Below are positions 51,981 to 60,551 of a stretch of DNA of 64,000 bases, piece by piece (the stretch's first letter is position 1; each line of letters begins with the position of its first letter). Both the position numbers and the translations under genes were made by a program. The stretch covers positions 3,224,001 through 3,288,000 of the forward strand of contig CAWBKX010000002.1 in the NCBI GenBank assembly GCA_963789565.1. The letters run 5' to 3'. Under the pieces are notes generated by a model. That model ran no database searches. It worked only from the letters and a program-made list of their open reading frames with translations, and was not told where the DNA came from. The stretch comes from CALAGB01 sp963789565. Its GTDB lineage: Bacteria > Chloroflexota > Chloroflexia > Thermomicrobiales > Thermomicrobiaceae.

Positions 51981-52386
51981 CATGTTGTTGAACGATGGTG
52001 CGGATGCGCGGTCGGTCGCACCGATAACACCCGGGGGACCAGCCACGAAATTCGCGGCCCGCACAACGGCAATATTGCGCCACTGCCGAATCCGCACTCG
52101 TCCATTTCCCATTTCGGGGGAATCGATAATGATATCGCCGTCTCGGTACGAATTGTGCGTCCTTCGACCATGTGCCGGTACTTGGGTACTACTCAGGCCA
52201 GCGAGCGAAATGTCTCGCACTGCCCGGATTACCTGTTCGCTTTCATTTTTGGGGGCGAGAAGGAGGAATGGTCGACAAGGTTGGTCGGCACCCGTCGTGA
52301 CACCGCGTCGCGGGCGCGGCGTGAGCCTGCTTCACACACTGTCGCCATGATGGGTCGAGATCAGCGGACGGAAGGGGATACAACAC
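51981..52386. other. Intergenic region before the response-regulator gene
   Basis: About 400 bp with no gene I can support. Overlapping open frames on both strands exist, but their translations are low-quality and none has a ribosome site plus recognisable protein. A GAAGGGG 9 nt before the regulator ATG is the only clear signal at the right end. Confidence 0.5.
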
Positions 52387-53217
52387 ATGCGTGTCGTTGT
52401 CGTCAACTCGGACAAAGCAATCGGCAGGCTCATACGCTTCGTCCTTTCCCAAGCTGGTCATGAGACGGTGCTGATACGTACTGCCGAGGAGGCGGAACGA
52501 GTCGTCGACGAAACCAGTGCTGACGCCGTCCTTCTCGATATCGAGCTCTCCGACACTGATGGCTGTTCCCTTTGCTGCGCGTTACGAAACCGCGACTATT
52601 CAGGGCCAATCATTGTTGTCAGCGCTCGGCGCGATACCAAGACCAAGTTACGAGCGTTCGAGAATGGCGCCGACGACTACGTGGTCGAACCCTTCGACCC
52701 TCAGGAACTGGTGGCCCGCATCGACGTAGTGGCACGGCGCTGCCGCCGCAGCATGCTCTCGAATTCACCCGCCGTGTTGCGAGTCGGGAGTGCCGAGCTC
52801 GTGATCACGGAACTCACCTTTCGTGATGGCGATGGTCGTGAGGTATTGCTTACCCCCACAGAAATGCGATTGCTCGAATGCTTGATGCGCCACGTCGAGT
52901 CGACTGTCACTCGTGAGACCTTGATCGAACGCACCTGGGGCTACGACTTCGTCGGGGACAGCAATCGCGTTGAGGTCTACGTAGCACGGCTGCGCAAGAA
53001 GATCGAGCAAAATCCGAGCGAACCCCAGTATCTGCACACCATCCGCGGCCTCGGATACGTCTTCCGGGTCGCCTCCGACGCCACCGATCGGACCAACAGG
53101 ACCGCTGATGAGCATGCGAAGACAGCGTCGAGCCGAAATCCCCGTGTCCCGATCGTGGAACTGCCGCAGTCGCAGCAGGATCACGCCATTCACGAGCGGG
53201 CAGCGTTGGAGAGCTAA
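52387..53217 (+). CDS. Orphan OmpR/PhoB-type response regulator with altered receiver
   Basis: 276 residues. Receiver domain (1-115): Asp9, phospho-acceptor Asp51 in LLDIEL, Ser79 in VVSARRD, but the invariant lysine (usually in TKPF) is Glu101 (VVEPFDPQEL). Winged-helix output (about 130-228): LTPTEMRLLECLMRHVESTVTRE, VEVYVARLRKKIEQNP, IRGLGYVFR. A charged tail of about 45 residues follows. No histidine kinase is adjacent. Loss of the lysine suggests signalling that does not follow ordinary phosphorylation. Confidence 0.92.
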   Translation: MRVVVVNSDKAIGRLIRFVLSQAGHETVLIRTAEEAERVVDETSADAVLLDIELSDTDGCSLCCALRNRDYSGPIIVVSARRDTKTKLRAFENGADDYVVEPFDPQELVARIDVVARRCRRSMLSNSPAVLRVGSAELVITELTFRDGDGREVLLTPTEMRLLECLMRHVESTVTRETLIERTWGYDFVGDSNRVEVYVARLRKKIEQNPSEPQYLHTIRGLGYVFRVASDATDRTNRTADEHAKTASSRNPRVPIVELPQSQQDHAIHERAALES

Positions 53218-53273
53218 TAGCGTCGCGCATGCTCTGCCAGGACTCATCCTTCAGTCATTCATAGTCAATTGAC

Positions 53274-53301
53274 ATCGCTCCACCATTTCCGGTGGGGCGA
53301 T
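53274..53301 (+). terminator. Hairpin after the response-regulator gene
   Basis: ATCGCTCCACC pairs with GGTGGGGCGAT (one T-G pair), 6-nt loop, followed by TGTGTTG. About 57 bp after the stop. Confidence 0.6.
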
Positions 53302-53363
53302 TGTGTTGCGTGCTTGCTAGAATCCCACTGTAGATACGGCGGAGTGGAAGTGATGAGGGTGAA

Positions 53364-54512
53364 ATGAAGATCGAAGCATTCGCGCTCGAACGTTGGATGA
53401 CGCGCTGGGAAACGGTCGTCGAGTTCGACCTGGCCGAGAGCGGCATCAAGCCGCTGACCGTCGATGATTTGTTGGTGCTTGGCGGTCGCGACGAGTCACT
53501 CGAGACGATGCTGCGGATCTCGCTCGGCTACAGCGAGGCTCGAGGCACCGAAGATCTGCGCGGGCTCATTGCTGGACTGTATGCAGATGTCACGCCTGAT
53601 GACGTCCTGGTAACAACCGGCGCGATCGAAGCCAATTTCCTGCTTTTCAATGTGCTGCTTAGCGCAGGCGATCACGTCGTGGCGGTCGACCCTGCCTATC
53701 AGCAGTTGCAGAGCGTCCCACGCGCCATTGGATGCGACGTCTCCCTCTGGCGCTTGCGACCCGAGAATGACTTCCGCTACGACTTGTCCGAGCTCGACGG
53801 CCTCATCACTCCAAAGACGAAACTCGTCGTCATCAACACGCCCCACAATCCGACCGGTTCGGTTCTGACCCCGGAGGAGCAGTCCGAGGTCTATCGACGT
53901 GCCGAGTCTGTCGGTGCCATGGTGATGGGAGACGAGGCTTATCGTTGGCTGACGTTGCCAGGGCGCGAACCATTCGCCGGTCCCGTGCGCGACATCGGAA
54001 CGAACGGAATAAGCGTCGGAACGCTCTCGAAGCCATTCGGCCTGCCTGGATTGCGCATCGGCTGGATCGCGTCCACGTCGGACATCGTGCAGCAGTGCTG
54101 GTCGATGCGGGATTACGTCTCGCTCAGCCCTGGAAAGTTGAACGACTACCTGGCGACGATCGCGTTGCGTTCGCGCGAACAGGTGTTTGCTCGGACACAG
54201 AAGATTGCCGGGGAGAACCTCCAGACCCTGGACGCGTGGATTCACCAGCGAGAAGATCTGGTCAGCTGGGTTGCGCCACGGGGCGGGCTTCTCGGACTAC
54301 TGCACTACAACATCGATATTCCGTCGTATGAACTGGCCGATCAACTGGCTGAGGAATCCAGCGTCATGCTGGCCCCGGGAGCTGCGTTTGGTTACGAACA
54401 GTTCCTGCGTATCGGCATCGGCGGTGACCCAGACGTCTTCCGGCGAGGGTTGGATCGCACGACGCCGGTGCTTGAGCGCCTCTACTCCGAACGTGGGCAC
54501 GCAGGTCGCTGA
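53364..54512 (+). CDS. Class I/II PLP-dependent aminotransferase
   Basis: 382 residues. VTTGAIEANFLLFNVLLSAGDHVV, INTPHNPTGSVLT, MGDEAYRW and the PLP lysine in GTLSKPFGLPGLRIGW are fold-type I motifs. The substrate cannot be inferred; the closest recalled text is to broad-range amino-acid aminotransferases of the capreomycidine synthase-like group. Stands alone between the regulator and a convergent YdcF-type gene. Confidence 0.88.
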   Translation: MKIEAFALERWMTRWETVVEFDLAESGIKPLTVDDLLVLGGRDESLETMLRISLGYSEARGTEDLRGLIAGLYADVTPDDVLVTTGAIEANFLLFNVLLSAGDHVVAVDPAYQQLQSVPRAIGCDVSLWRLRPENDFRYDLSELDGLITPKTKLVVINTPHNPTGSVLTPEEQSEVYRRAESVGAMVMGDEAYRWLTLPGREPFAGPVRDIGTNGISVGTLSKPFGLPGLRIGWIASTSDIVQQCWSMRDYVSLSPGKLNDYLATIALRSREQVFARTQKIAGENLQTLDAWIHQREDLVSWVAPRGGLLGLLHYNIDIPSYELADQLAEESSVMLAPGAAFGYEQFLRIGIGGDPDVFRRGLDRTTPVLERLYSERGHAGR

Positions 54513-54518
54513 GCCGCC

Positions 54519-55160
54519 TCAGCGCTGTACGAAGAGATACGCGACGTAGGCCGCGCATTCGCGTGCGACGTACTTGTATTCGAGCATGGTGTTGGGACGA
54601 ATCGGGCTGGTCTGCGTTGGCGAGGTGAAGGCGATCAGTCCGAGGTCTTGTGCCATGTGTTTGACTCGGAACATGTGGAACGGGTCACTCACCAGCAGGA
54701 TGCGCTCATTGTTCCGAAGCTGTTCCTGGCGCGCATCCTGAAGATTCTGCCAGGAGGTAAGACCTCCGACAGTGCGCATGGCGCTTGCCGGAACGCCGCG
54801 CTGCTGCAGATACTCTTTTGAGACCTCCGACTCCGAATAGATGTCGCCCTTCCCTGTTCCGCCGGTCAACACGATCATCGGAGCATATCCATCGTGGTAC
54901 AGGTCGTAGGCATGATCGAGTCGTGCCTGGAGGTCAGGAGACGGACGGCCGTTCCATTGCGCGGTCCCAAGCACCACGATGGCGTCGACCGGCGTGCGTT
55001 CGTCCATGCGTGCCTCGTGGAGGATAGCGAAGACGAGGAGCGCAAACGAGACGACCGCAAGGAAGAGGCCCACGGTGATCATGATAATGATCAAGCGGAG
55101 GACTCTCCTGAAGGTGATGTACGTCGCGTTTCGTTGTCTCGAGATTGTGCGAATAGCCAC
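54519..55160 (-). CDS. YdcF/SanA-type membrane protein (DUF218)
   Basis: 213 residues. One N-terminal transmembrane helix (about 21-47), then a DUF218 domain: VDAIVVLGTAQWNGRPSPDLQARLDHAYDLY, IVLTGGTGKGDIYSES, LQQRGVPASAMRTV and LLVSDPFHMFRV. Family members are implicated in envelope maintenance, with DUF218 proposed to bind S-adenosylmethionine in YdcF. Start is GTG, no strong ribosome site. Convergent with the aminotransferase gene, stops 6 bp apart. Confidence 0.85.
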   Translation of the reverse strand: MAIRTISRQRNATYITFRRVLRLIIIMITVGLFLAVVSFALLVFAILHEARMDERTPVDAIVVLGTAQWNGRPSPDLQARLDHAYDLYHDGYAPMIVLTGGTGKGDIYSESEVSKEYLQQRGVPASAMRTVGGLTSWQNLQDARQEQLRNNERILLVSDPFHMFRVKHMAQDLGLIAFTSPTQTSPIRPNTMLEYKYVARECAAYVAYLFVQR

Positions 55161-55244
55161 CTTTGAAGTCCGTTCAGCACGTGCCGCTGAGTCACGCGTA
55201 GATCTTACACAGTCGACTCGCCGCCGCCGAGGGTGAAATCGGTT

Positions 55245-55250
55245 TATACT
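55245..55250 (+). promoter_or_regulatory. -10 box of a possibly leaderless recX promoter
   Basis: TATACT lies 6 bp before the recX ATG, the distance seen for leaderless transcripts. No ribosome site precedes that ATG. An in-frame GTG 24 nt upstream is the alternative start and would make this box coding. Confidence 0.4.
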
Positions 55251-55256
55251 TCAGAC

Positions 55257-55910
55257 ATGGCTGATGCGAACATCCGTTCAGGTACAATCACGGCCATCGA
55301 GCCGCAGGCACGGCACCCTGACCGCCTCAACATCTTCATTGATGGTGAGTTTGCCATTGGCCTGGCAGCCTCAGTCGCACTCGACAGCGGAGTCGCCGTC
55401 GGTCAGATGCTGAGCGAAGCGGACGCTCGACGGATCGCCGAAACAGAAGAGGGGCATCGGGCCACCGAGTCGGCGCTCAGGCTGGTCTCCTATCGTGCCC
55501 GATCAGAGTCGGAGATTCGGCAGAGACTGGCCGGCAAGGACTTCTCTGGTCCGTCGATCGATGTGGCGATCGCGCAGATGCGCGAGTGGGGCTATATCAA
55601 CGACCAGGAGTTTGCCCGGCAGTGGGTGGCCAGCCACGAGAGCCATCGACCGAGGTCGACACGACTAATGAAGCGTGAACTGACCGGCAAGGGAGTCGAT
55701 GTCGAGACGGCCGAGCGGGCAGTCGACGACGCGGACATCGATGACTTCCGCGTCGCGCTCGATCTGGCTCGGAAGTGGATGCCTCGCATCGAGCGAGAAG
55801 ACGCCCAAACACAACGACGGCGCATGTCCGGTTACTTGCAACGGCGGGGATATGGGTGGGATGTCGTTCGACGTGTTCTGGACGAGACACTGTCCGGCCA
55901 ACACGAATAG
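55257..55910 (+). CDS. recX: RecX regulatory protein
   Basis: 217 residues. ALRLVSYRARSESEIRQRLAGKDF, MREWGYINDQEFARQWV and the triplicated three-helix repeats are RecX; the last repeat ends GYLQRRGYGWDVVRRVLDE. RecX limits RecA filaments. An N-terminal extension of about 60 residues (TITAIEPQARHPDRLNIFIDGEFAIGLA) is the beta-rich segment seen in Gram-positive-type RecX. recA is not in the window. Confidence 0.9.
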   Translation: MADANIRSGTITAIEPQARHPDRLNIFIDGEFAIGLAASVALDSGVAVGQMLSEADARRIAETEEGHRATESALRLVSYRARSESEIRQRLAGKDFSGPSIDVAIAQMREWGYINDQEFARQWVASHESHRPRSTRLMKRELTGKGVDVETAERAVDDADIDDFRVALDLARKWMPRIEREDAQTQRRRMSGYLQRRGYGWDVVRRVLDETLSGQHE

Positions 55911-55935
55911 GCGCCGAAGGGAGCAATGGCGGTTG

Positions 55936-56385
55936 GTGGTCAATGAATCGAGCTTTCCCTTTTGGCATCAAGAACGAGTTCGGTTTCGAGACGTCGATTT
56001 GCAGCACATCGTCTACTATGGAAAGTACCTCGATTATTTCGACAACGCGCTCTACGAATACTTGCGGTCGCTCGGGTTCGATTCGGGCGAAATCGACGAC
56101 CGGCACGGATTCGACACGTCGGTCGTGCGTCTGGAGATCGACTATCGTTCTCCGGCGCGATTCGACGAGTTGCTGCGGGTTGGCGTGCACGTCACACGCA
56201 TGGGCAATTCGAGTTTCGACGTGTCGCATCAGGTACACAACGAACGCGGAATCGTGTGCGAAGCGAAGCTCACTCTTGTCAACTACGACGCAAGATCAGG
56301 CAGGGCGCGGCCAATCCCGGTTGGTATCCGGGACGCGATTTCGCGTTCCAACAGTGCGGCGACATCCAACGAAGCATCAACCTAG
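55936..56385 (+). CDS. 4HBT-fold acyl-CoA thioesterase (YbgC/FadM-like)
   Basis: About 149 residues from a GTG (TTG three bases earlier is possible), with GGGAG upstream. The open frame runs back through recX but without meaning. HQERVRFRDVDLQHIVYYGKYLDYFDNALYEYLRSLG holds the hot-dog catalytic Asp region. LEIDYRSPARFDELLRVGVHV and VCEAKLTLVNYD complete the fold. Hydrolyses acyl-CoA thioesters; chain length unknown. Confidence 0.85.
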   Translation: MVNESSFPFWHQERVRFRDVDLQHIVYYGKYLDYFDNALYEYLRSLGFDSGEIDDRHGFDTSVVRLEIDYRSPARFDELLRVGVHVTRMGNSSFDVSHQVHNERGIVCEAKLTLVNYDARSGRARPIPVGIRDAISRSNSAATSNEAST

Positions 56386-56413
56386 TGGAAGACTGGAAGG
56401 TGCCTCAAGAGCC

Positions 56414-56422
56414 TGATATACT
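56414..56422 (+). promoter_or_regulatory. Promoter of the MBL-fold gene
   Basis: TGATATACT extended -10, with a weak TGGAAG 17 bp upstream of the hexamer. Leader about 70 nt. Confidence 0.45.
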
Positions 56423-56499
56423 CTTCTAGGCCGCAGGAGACTACCTCCCAGTTTTGCCCAATCAAACAGTCGAATGATAGTGCGAGCAGGTCAGCAAAT

Positions 56500-57141
56500 A
56501 TGGCTGAGATTACCTGGTTGGGCCATGCGTGTTTTCGTATTCGGGGGCGGGAAGCCGCCGTACTGACCGACCCGGCCACTCCAGATTCCGGATACGACAT
56601 CGGCAATCCCTCCGCCGACATTGTCACCATCAGTCACGATCACCCCAATCATTCCGCGATCGACAAAGTGAAGCCGGGATTCCACGCCATCACGGGCCCC
56701 GGTGAGTATGAGATTCACGACATCTTCGTTCGGGGCATCCGCACGTATCACGACAACGAAAAGGGTGCCAAGCTCGGTAAGAACACCGTGTATCTCATCG
56801 AGATAGAGGATCTCCTCATTTGCCACTTGGGCGATCTGGGGCATCCGTTGACCGAAGAGCAGTCGGAGAGCATGAGCTCGGTCGACGTGCTGATCGTGCC
56901 TGTAGGTGGCGGGCCAACGATCGACTCAACCGCCGCCGCGGAAATCGTCGGACAGATCGAGCCGTCAGTGGTGATTCCGATGCAATACCGCACCGAGTTT
57001 GGCGACTTCGACCGTGAGCCGCTCGAGTCTTTCCTCAAGAAATTCGGCATCTCGGAGATCGAGGTTCACGACCGCATTACGATCAAGAAGAGTGACTTAA
57101 GCGAAACAGTCGACGTGGTGGTGTTGCAGCCACCACGCTGA
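56500..57141 (+). CDS. MBL-fold metal-dependent hydrolase (UPF0173-like)
   Basis: 213 residues. ITWLGHACFRIRG opens the protein, the metal site is SHDHPNHS (HxH-x-xH pattern, the usual Asp replaced by Pro-Asn), and ICHLGDLGHPLTEEQ supplies further ligands. VIPMQYRTEF near the end also fits. These small beta-lactamase-fold proteins are widespread and mostly uncharacterised. Single gene upstream of pyrG. Confidence 0.85.
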   Translation: MAEITWLGHACFRIRGREAAVLTDPATPDSGYDIGNPSADIVTISHDHPNHSAIDKVKPGFHAITGPGEYEIHDIFVRGIRTYHDNEKGAKLGKNTVYLIEIEDLLICHLGDLGHPLTEEQSESMSSVDVLIVPVGGGPTIDSTAAAEIVGQIEPSVVIPMQYRTEFGDFDREPLESFLKKFGISEIEVHDRITIKKSDLSETVDVVVLQPPR

Positions 57142-57214
57142 ATCTGAGAATGCCGCAAGCGCATGGGTTGTTTGGGGGATTGGCGGGCGTCGACGCCGGG
57201 AAGGTTCAGTGAAG

Positions 57215-58870
57215 ATGCCGAAATACATATTCGTGACCGGAGGAGTGGTCTCTTCGGTCGGCAAGGGTATTACCACTGCGTCGATCGGTCGCCTGATCAA
57301 GAGTCGTGGTCGCAGCGTCAGCATCATGAAGCTGGACCCGTATCTCAACGTCGATCCTGGCACGATGTCGCCGTATCAGCACGGCGAAGTGTTTGTCACG
57401 GATGACGGCGCCGAAACCGACCTCGACCTCGGGCACTACGAGCGCTTCATTGATGAGAACTTGAGCCGCGCTTCCAACGTCACCACTGGTCAGATCTATT
57501 CATCGGTCATCGCCAAAGAGCGGCGTGGCGATTATCTCGGTGGGACGGTGCAGGTCATCCCTCACATCACCAACGAAATCAAAGACCGCATCAGGCTGGT
57601 GGCCAACCAGGAAGGGCTCGACGTCGTCATCGTCGAGGTGGGCGGCACGGTTGGCGACATCGAGAGCCAGCCATTTCTCGAAGCCATTCGACAGATGCGT
57701 AAAGAAGAGGGCCGCCGCAACGTCCTCTACATTCACGTGACCCTCTTGCCGATGATTGGCAGCACCGGAGAGATCAAGACCAAGCCGACCCAGCACAGCG
57801 TGAAAGAGCTGCGGGCCATCGGCATTCAGCCGGATGTCATCGCAGTACGCGCCGATCACCCGGTGCCGGATGACGTGCGAGCCAAGATCTCGCTCTTCTG
57901 CGATGTCGACGAAGATGCCGTCATTCCGCTTACGACTGCCGAGACAATCTACGAGGTGCCATTGGTCCTCGAGAACGCCGGACTTGGTCGCTACGTTGCC
58001 GACTACTTCGGCTGGGATGAGTCAGTACCGAATCTGTCCGACTGGGAGCATCTCGTCGAACGAATCAAAACCCCGCGACGGCGCGTCGAAATCGCCTTGG
58101 TTGGCAAGTACGTCGAGTTACATGACGCGTACATGAGCGTGTCCGAATCGCTGTCGCATGCCGCATTGGCGCACGATGTCGACGTCGACATAACCTGGAT
58201 CAACTCCGAAAAATCCTCGTTGCAAGAGATCGAGGAGGAGCTGCGCACCGCCTCCGGCATTTTAGTGCCTGGCGGGTTCGGTCCGCGCGGTGTGGAAGGA
58301 AAGATATTCGCGGCCAAATACGCTCGCGAACGTCAGGTGCCCTATCTAGGCCTGTGCTATGGTTTGCACATGGCGGTCATCGAGTTCGCGCGCGACGTGC
58401 TTGGGCTGGAACAGGCCAACAGCACCGAAATTGATGAACTGACGCCGGACCCCGTGATTGCTCTTATGCCCGACCAACACGACGTCGATATGGGTGGCAC
58501 CATGCGGTTGGGGCTGTATCCCTGCAAACTCGTGCCCGGCACGCGGGCGGCGGAGTGCTACCAGGAGCCGATGGTTCAGGAGCGACACCGCCATCGCTGG
58601 GAAGTCAACAACGCATATCGTGAGATGATGGACGAAGCAGGCATGATCGTGAGCGGCTCGTCGCCAGACGGCAAGCTGGCCGAAATCATGGAGCTTTATG
58701 ACCATCCGTGGTTCGTTGGGGTGCAGTTCCATCCGGAGTTCAAGTCACGCCCAACTCGGCCACATCCGTTGTTTGCAGGGTTCGTAGGCGCGGCGAAGGA
58801 AATCCTGCACGATGGTGATCAACGGCCGCTTCCATGGGAGCAAGTGGCGGTTCAGCGCGCGAGTGATTGA
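57215..58870 (+). CDS. pyrG: CTP synthase
   Basis: 551 residues. MPKYIFVTGGVVSSVGKGITTASIG opens the synthetase domain; LDPYLNVDPGTMSPYQHGEVFV and EVGGTVGDIESQPF follow. The C-terminal glutaminase has PGGFGPRGVEGK, nucleophile Cys in GLCYGLHMAV, and QFHPEFKS. Amidates UTP to CTP. A GTG 6 nt upstream is an alternative start; GGGAAGG serves either. Directly upstream of the ATP synthase operon. Confidence 0.98.
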   Translation: MPKYIFVTGGVVSSVGKGITTASIGRLIKSRGRSVSIMKLDPYLNVDPGTMSPYQHGEVFVTDDGAETDLDLGHYERFIDENLSRASNVTTGQIYSSVIAKERRGDYLGGTVQVIPHITNEIKDRIRLVANQEGLDVVIVEVGGTVGDIESQPFLEAIRQMRKEEGRRNVLYIHVTLLPMIGSTGEIKTKPTQHSVKELRAIGIQPDVIAVRADHPVPDDVRAKISLFCDVDEDAVIPLTTAETIYEVPLVLENAGLGRYVADYFGWDESVPNLSDWEHLVERIKTPRRRVEIALVGKYVELHDAYMSVSESLSHAALAHDVDVDITWINSEKSSLQEIEEELRTASGILVPGGFGPRGVEGKIFAAKYARERQVPYLGLCYGLHMAVIEFARDVLGLEQANSTEIDELTPDPVIALMPDQHDVDMGGTMRLGLYPCKLVPGTRAAECYQEPMVQERHRHRWEVNNAYREMMDEAGMIVSGSSPDGKLAEIMELYDHPWFVGVQFHPEFKSRPTRPHPLFAGFVGAAKEILHDGDQRPLPWEQVAVQRASD

Positions 58871-58884
58871 CGCGATTGCGTCAA
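58867..58884. repeat. Palindrome at the pyrG stop / atp promoter
   Basis: TTGACGC-GATT-GCGTCAA, a perfect 7-bp inverted repeat that overlaps the pyrG stop codon and the -35 region of the atp promoter. Either a short terminator or an operator. Confidence 0.5.
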
Positions 58885-58905
58885 ATCCGGAGATTGTGAT
58901 AGGAT
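58876..58905 (+). promoter_or_regulatory. Promoter of the atp operon
   Basis: TTGCGT, 18 bp, then TAGGAT with the extended TG one base before it. Start near 58912 leaves a leader of about 15 nt with AGGAGGG before the ATG. Confidence 0.5.
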
Positions 58906-58926
58906 TCGCAATCGACAGGAGGGAAG

Positions 58927-59211
58927 ATGAACCTCTCCCCTCGTGGCCAACAGGACTGGCGAGCAATCGGCGCGGCATCCGGATTAGGTTGCTCAGTTGT
59001 AGCCAGTCTTTTACTATGCATCGGGGGAGGAATCCTTCTCGATAAGTGGCTGGGCACACTGCCCGTGCTCACGCTGGTGGGCGTCGTGCTGGGCCTATCA
59101 CTTTCAGGATATTTGCTGTACCAACTCGCCGTGATGAACCTGCCGAAGAAGCAGAAAGTTCGTTCCCAGGGTAGCGAGAGCAACGAGCGCGCCCGGGATC
59201 TTGACGAGTAA
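58927..59211 (+). CDS. AtpZ/AtpI-like ATP synthase accessory protein
   Basis: 94 residues, two transmembrane helices (about 17-38, 45-66) and a charged tail. LGCSVVASLLLCIGGGILLDKWLGT is the AtpZ/AtpI pattern. Such proteins help c-ring assembly or Mg/Ca uptake. AGGAGGG precedes the ATG; atpB starts 9 bp after its stop. Confidence 0.85.
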   Translation: MNLSPRGQQDWRAIGAASGLGCSVVASLLLCIGGGILLDKWLGTLPVLTLVGVVLGLSLSGYLLYQLAVMNLPKKQKVRSQGSESNERARDLDE

Positions 59212-59219
59212 GGACAACC

Positions 59220-60065
59220 ATGAACGTCGATGTCCAAGTTGCCCCTGAGCCAATCTGGCGCATTCCGCTTCCTGGAAACTATTCCATCCCGATAACCAAC
59301 ACGATGCTGATGATGTTCATCGTCATGTTTCTCCTCATCATCGTCGGATCGCTGATCTCTCGGCGCTCGACGCTCATTCCGGGGCGCCTGCAGGCAGCGT
59401 TCGAGATTATCGTGGAGTTCTTGCTCGGGCTGGTTGAGGGCGCCGCCGGAAAGCGACTCGGCCGCACCATCTTCCCGATCATCGGCGGGCTCTTCATCTT
59501 CATTCTGTTCTGCAACTGGATTGAGCTCTTGCCCGGCATGGGGACCTTTTGGGTTCAGCGCACGATCCACGGCGAATTGGTGAAAGTTGAGATCATTCGT
59601 CCGCCGACATCCGATCTGAACATGACCATCGCGATGGCACTTCTCAGCTACGTCATGTTTCAGTATCTCGGTATCAAGGCCCACGGCTTCCGAGGCCGAA
59701 TCAAGCACCTGGCGACACCGTTCTTCGTCTTTCCCATCGAAGTCATCAGCGAGACTGCTCGCATCATCTCTCTCTCGTTCCGACTCTTCGGAAACATCTT
59801 CGCCGGTGACGTGCTGCTGACGATCATGTATGCGATCGCCAACGCGATCAAATACTCGGTCATTGGGCTGGTCGTTCCGGTCGTCTTCCTGTATCTCGAG
59901 GTTCTGTTTGGGTTTATTCAAGCCTTGGTATTCGCGATCCTCACGTTGATCTACATCTCCCTGGCCGCGGCCGAGACGCATGATGATCATGTTGAGGAGC
60001 CGTTCGAAGAGGAGTTTGAATCGCGGACACGCCGTCGTGTGGAGTCCGCGGCAACGGGTGATTAG
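59220..60065 (+). CDS. atpB: F-type ATP synthase subunit a
   Basis: 281 residues, five to six helices. IFPIIGGLFIFILFCNWIELLPGM and the essential Arg in SLSFRLFGNIFAGD mark subunit a, which with the c-ring forms the proton path. FIQALVFAILTLIYISLAAAE is the final helix. A C-terminal acidic tail of about 20 residues (EEPFEEEFESRTRRR) is long for the family. Confidence 0.95.
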   Translation: MNVDVQVAPEPIWRIPLPGNYSIPITNTMLMMFIVMFLLIIVGSLISRRSTLIPGRLQAAFEIIVEFLLGLVEGAAGKRLGRTIFPIIGGLFIFILFCNWIELLPGMGTFWVQRTIHGELVKVEIIRPPTSDLNMTIAMALLSYVMFQYLGIKAHGFRGRIKHLATPFFVFPIEVISETARIISLSFRLFGNIFAGDVLLTIMYAIANAIKYSVIGLVVPVVFLYLEVLFGFIQALVFAILTLIYISLAAAETHDDHVEEPFEEEFESRTRRRVESAATGD

Positions 60066-60172
60066 TCTGTCCCGACGTTCGGGGTGGGCAAGGTTGGTTT
60101 TAGGCGCAGATTGAGGATCGTGGTTTGAATCGGTTCATCGGATGATGGGCCGAAGAGGGGAGAACGTCGAGC

Positions 60173-60418
60173 GTGGTATCCAATGTCACAGATCCCGCAG
60201 TAGTCGTACCGATGGCGGCGGCGCTCGCCATGGGCCTCGGGGCGATTGGCCCTGGCATCGGCATTGGTCTCGCGGTCAAGGGCGCACTCGAAGCGCTCGG
60301 TCGCAATCCGGAGGCTGAAGGCGCGATTCGTACCACTATGATCATCGGCGCCGCGCTGGCCGAAGCGGTCGCCATTTACGCGCTGGTTATCGCGATCATT
60401 ATCGCGTTCGTGCTCTAA
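60173..60418 (+). CDS. atpE: F-type ATP synthase subunit c
   Basis: 81 residues from a GTG with GGGGAG upstream. Two helices with the polar loop GRNPEA and carboxylate Glu64 in ALAEAVAIYAL. The Gly-rich first helix GLGAIGPGIGIGLAVKG packs the ring. I see no Na-type Gln/Ser signature at the ion site, so proton coupling is likely. A hairpin follows, perhaps to raise expression relative to other subunits. Confidence 0.97.
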   Translation: MVSNVTDPAVVVPMAAALAMGLGAIGPGIGIGLAVKGALEALGRNPEAEGAIRTTMIIGAALAEAVAIYALVIAIIIAFVL

Positions 60419-60432
60419 TCCGACATTTGTGG

Positions 60433-60455
60433 TGGCGCTCCAAGCTGGAGCGCCA
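60433..60455 (+). terminator. Perfect hairpin inside the atp operon after atpE
   Basis: TGGCGCTCCA-AGC-TGGAGCGCCA, 15 bp after the atpE stop, followed by TCATTCG. No U-run. Within an operon it may be a 3' stabiliser or partial terminator. Confidence 0.55.
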
Positions 60456-60551
60456 TCATTCGTGATTGTGAAGTGCCGAACGGCCTTTCGACGTGTTCAC
60501 GGTTGATGACGATGACCTCTCAGAGGCAGTCGCGACCATGAGGTAGTGTGA

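Noticed and set aside
51906..52463. Open frames in the gap between leuS and the response regulator
   Set aside because: Several overlapping frames on both strands, none with ribosome site or recognisable sequence; the first contains the leuS terminator hairpin.
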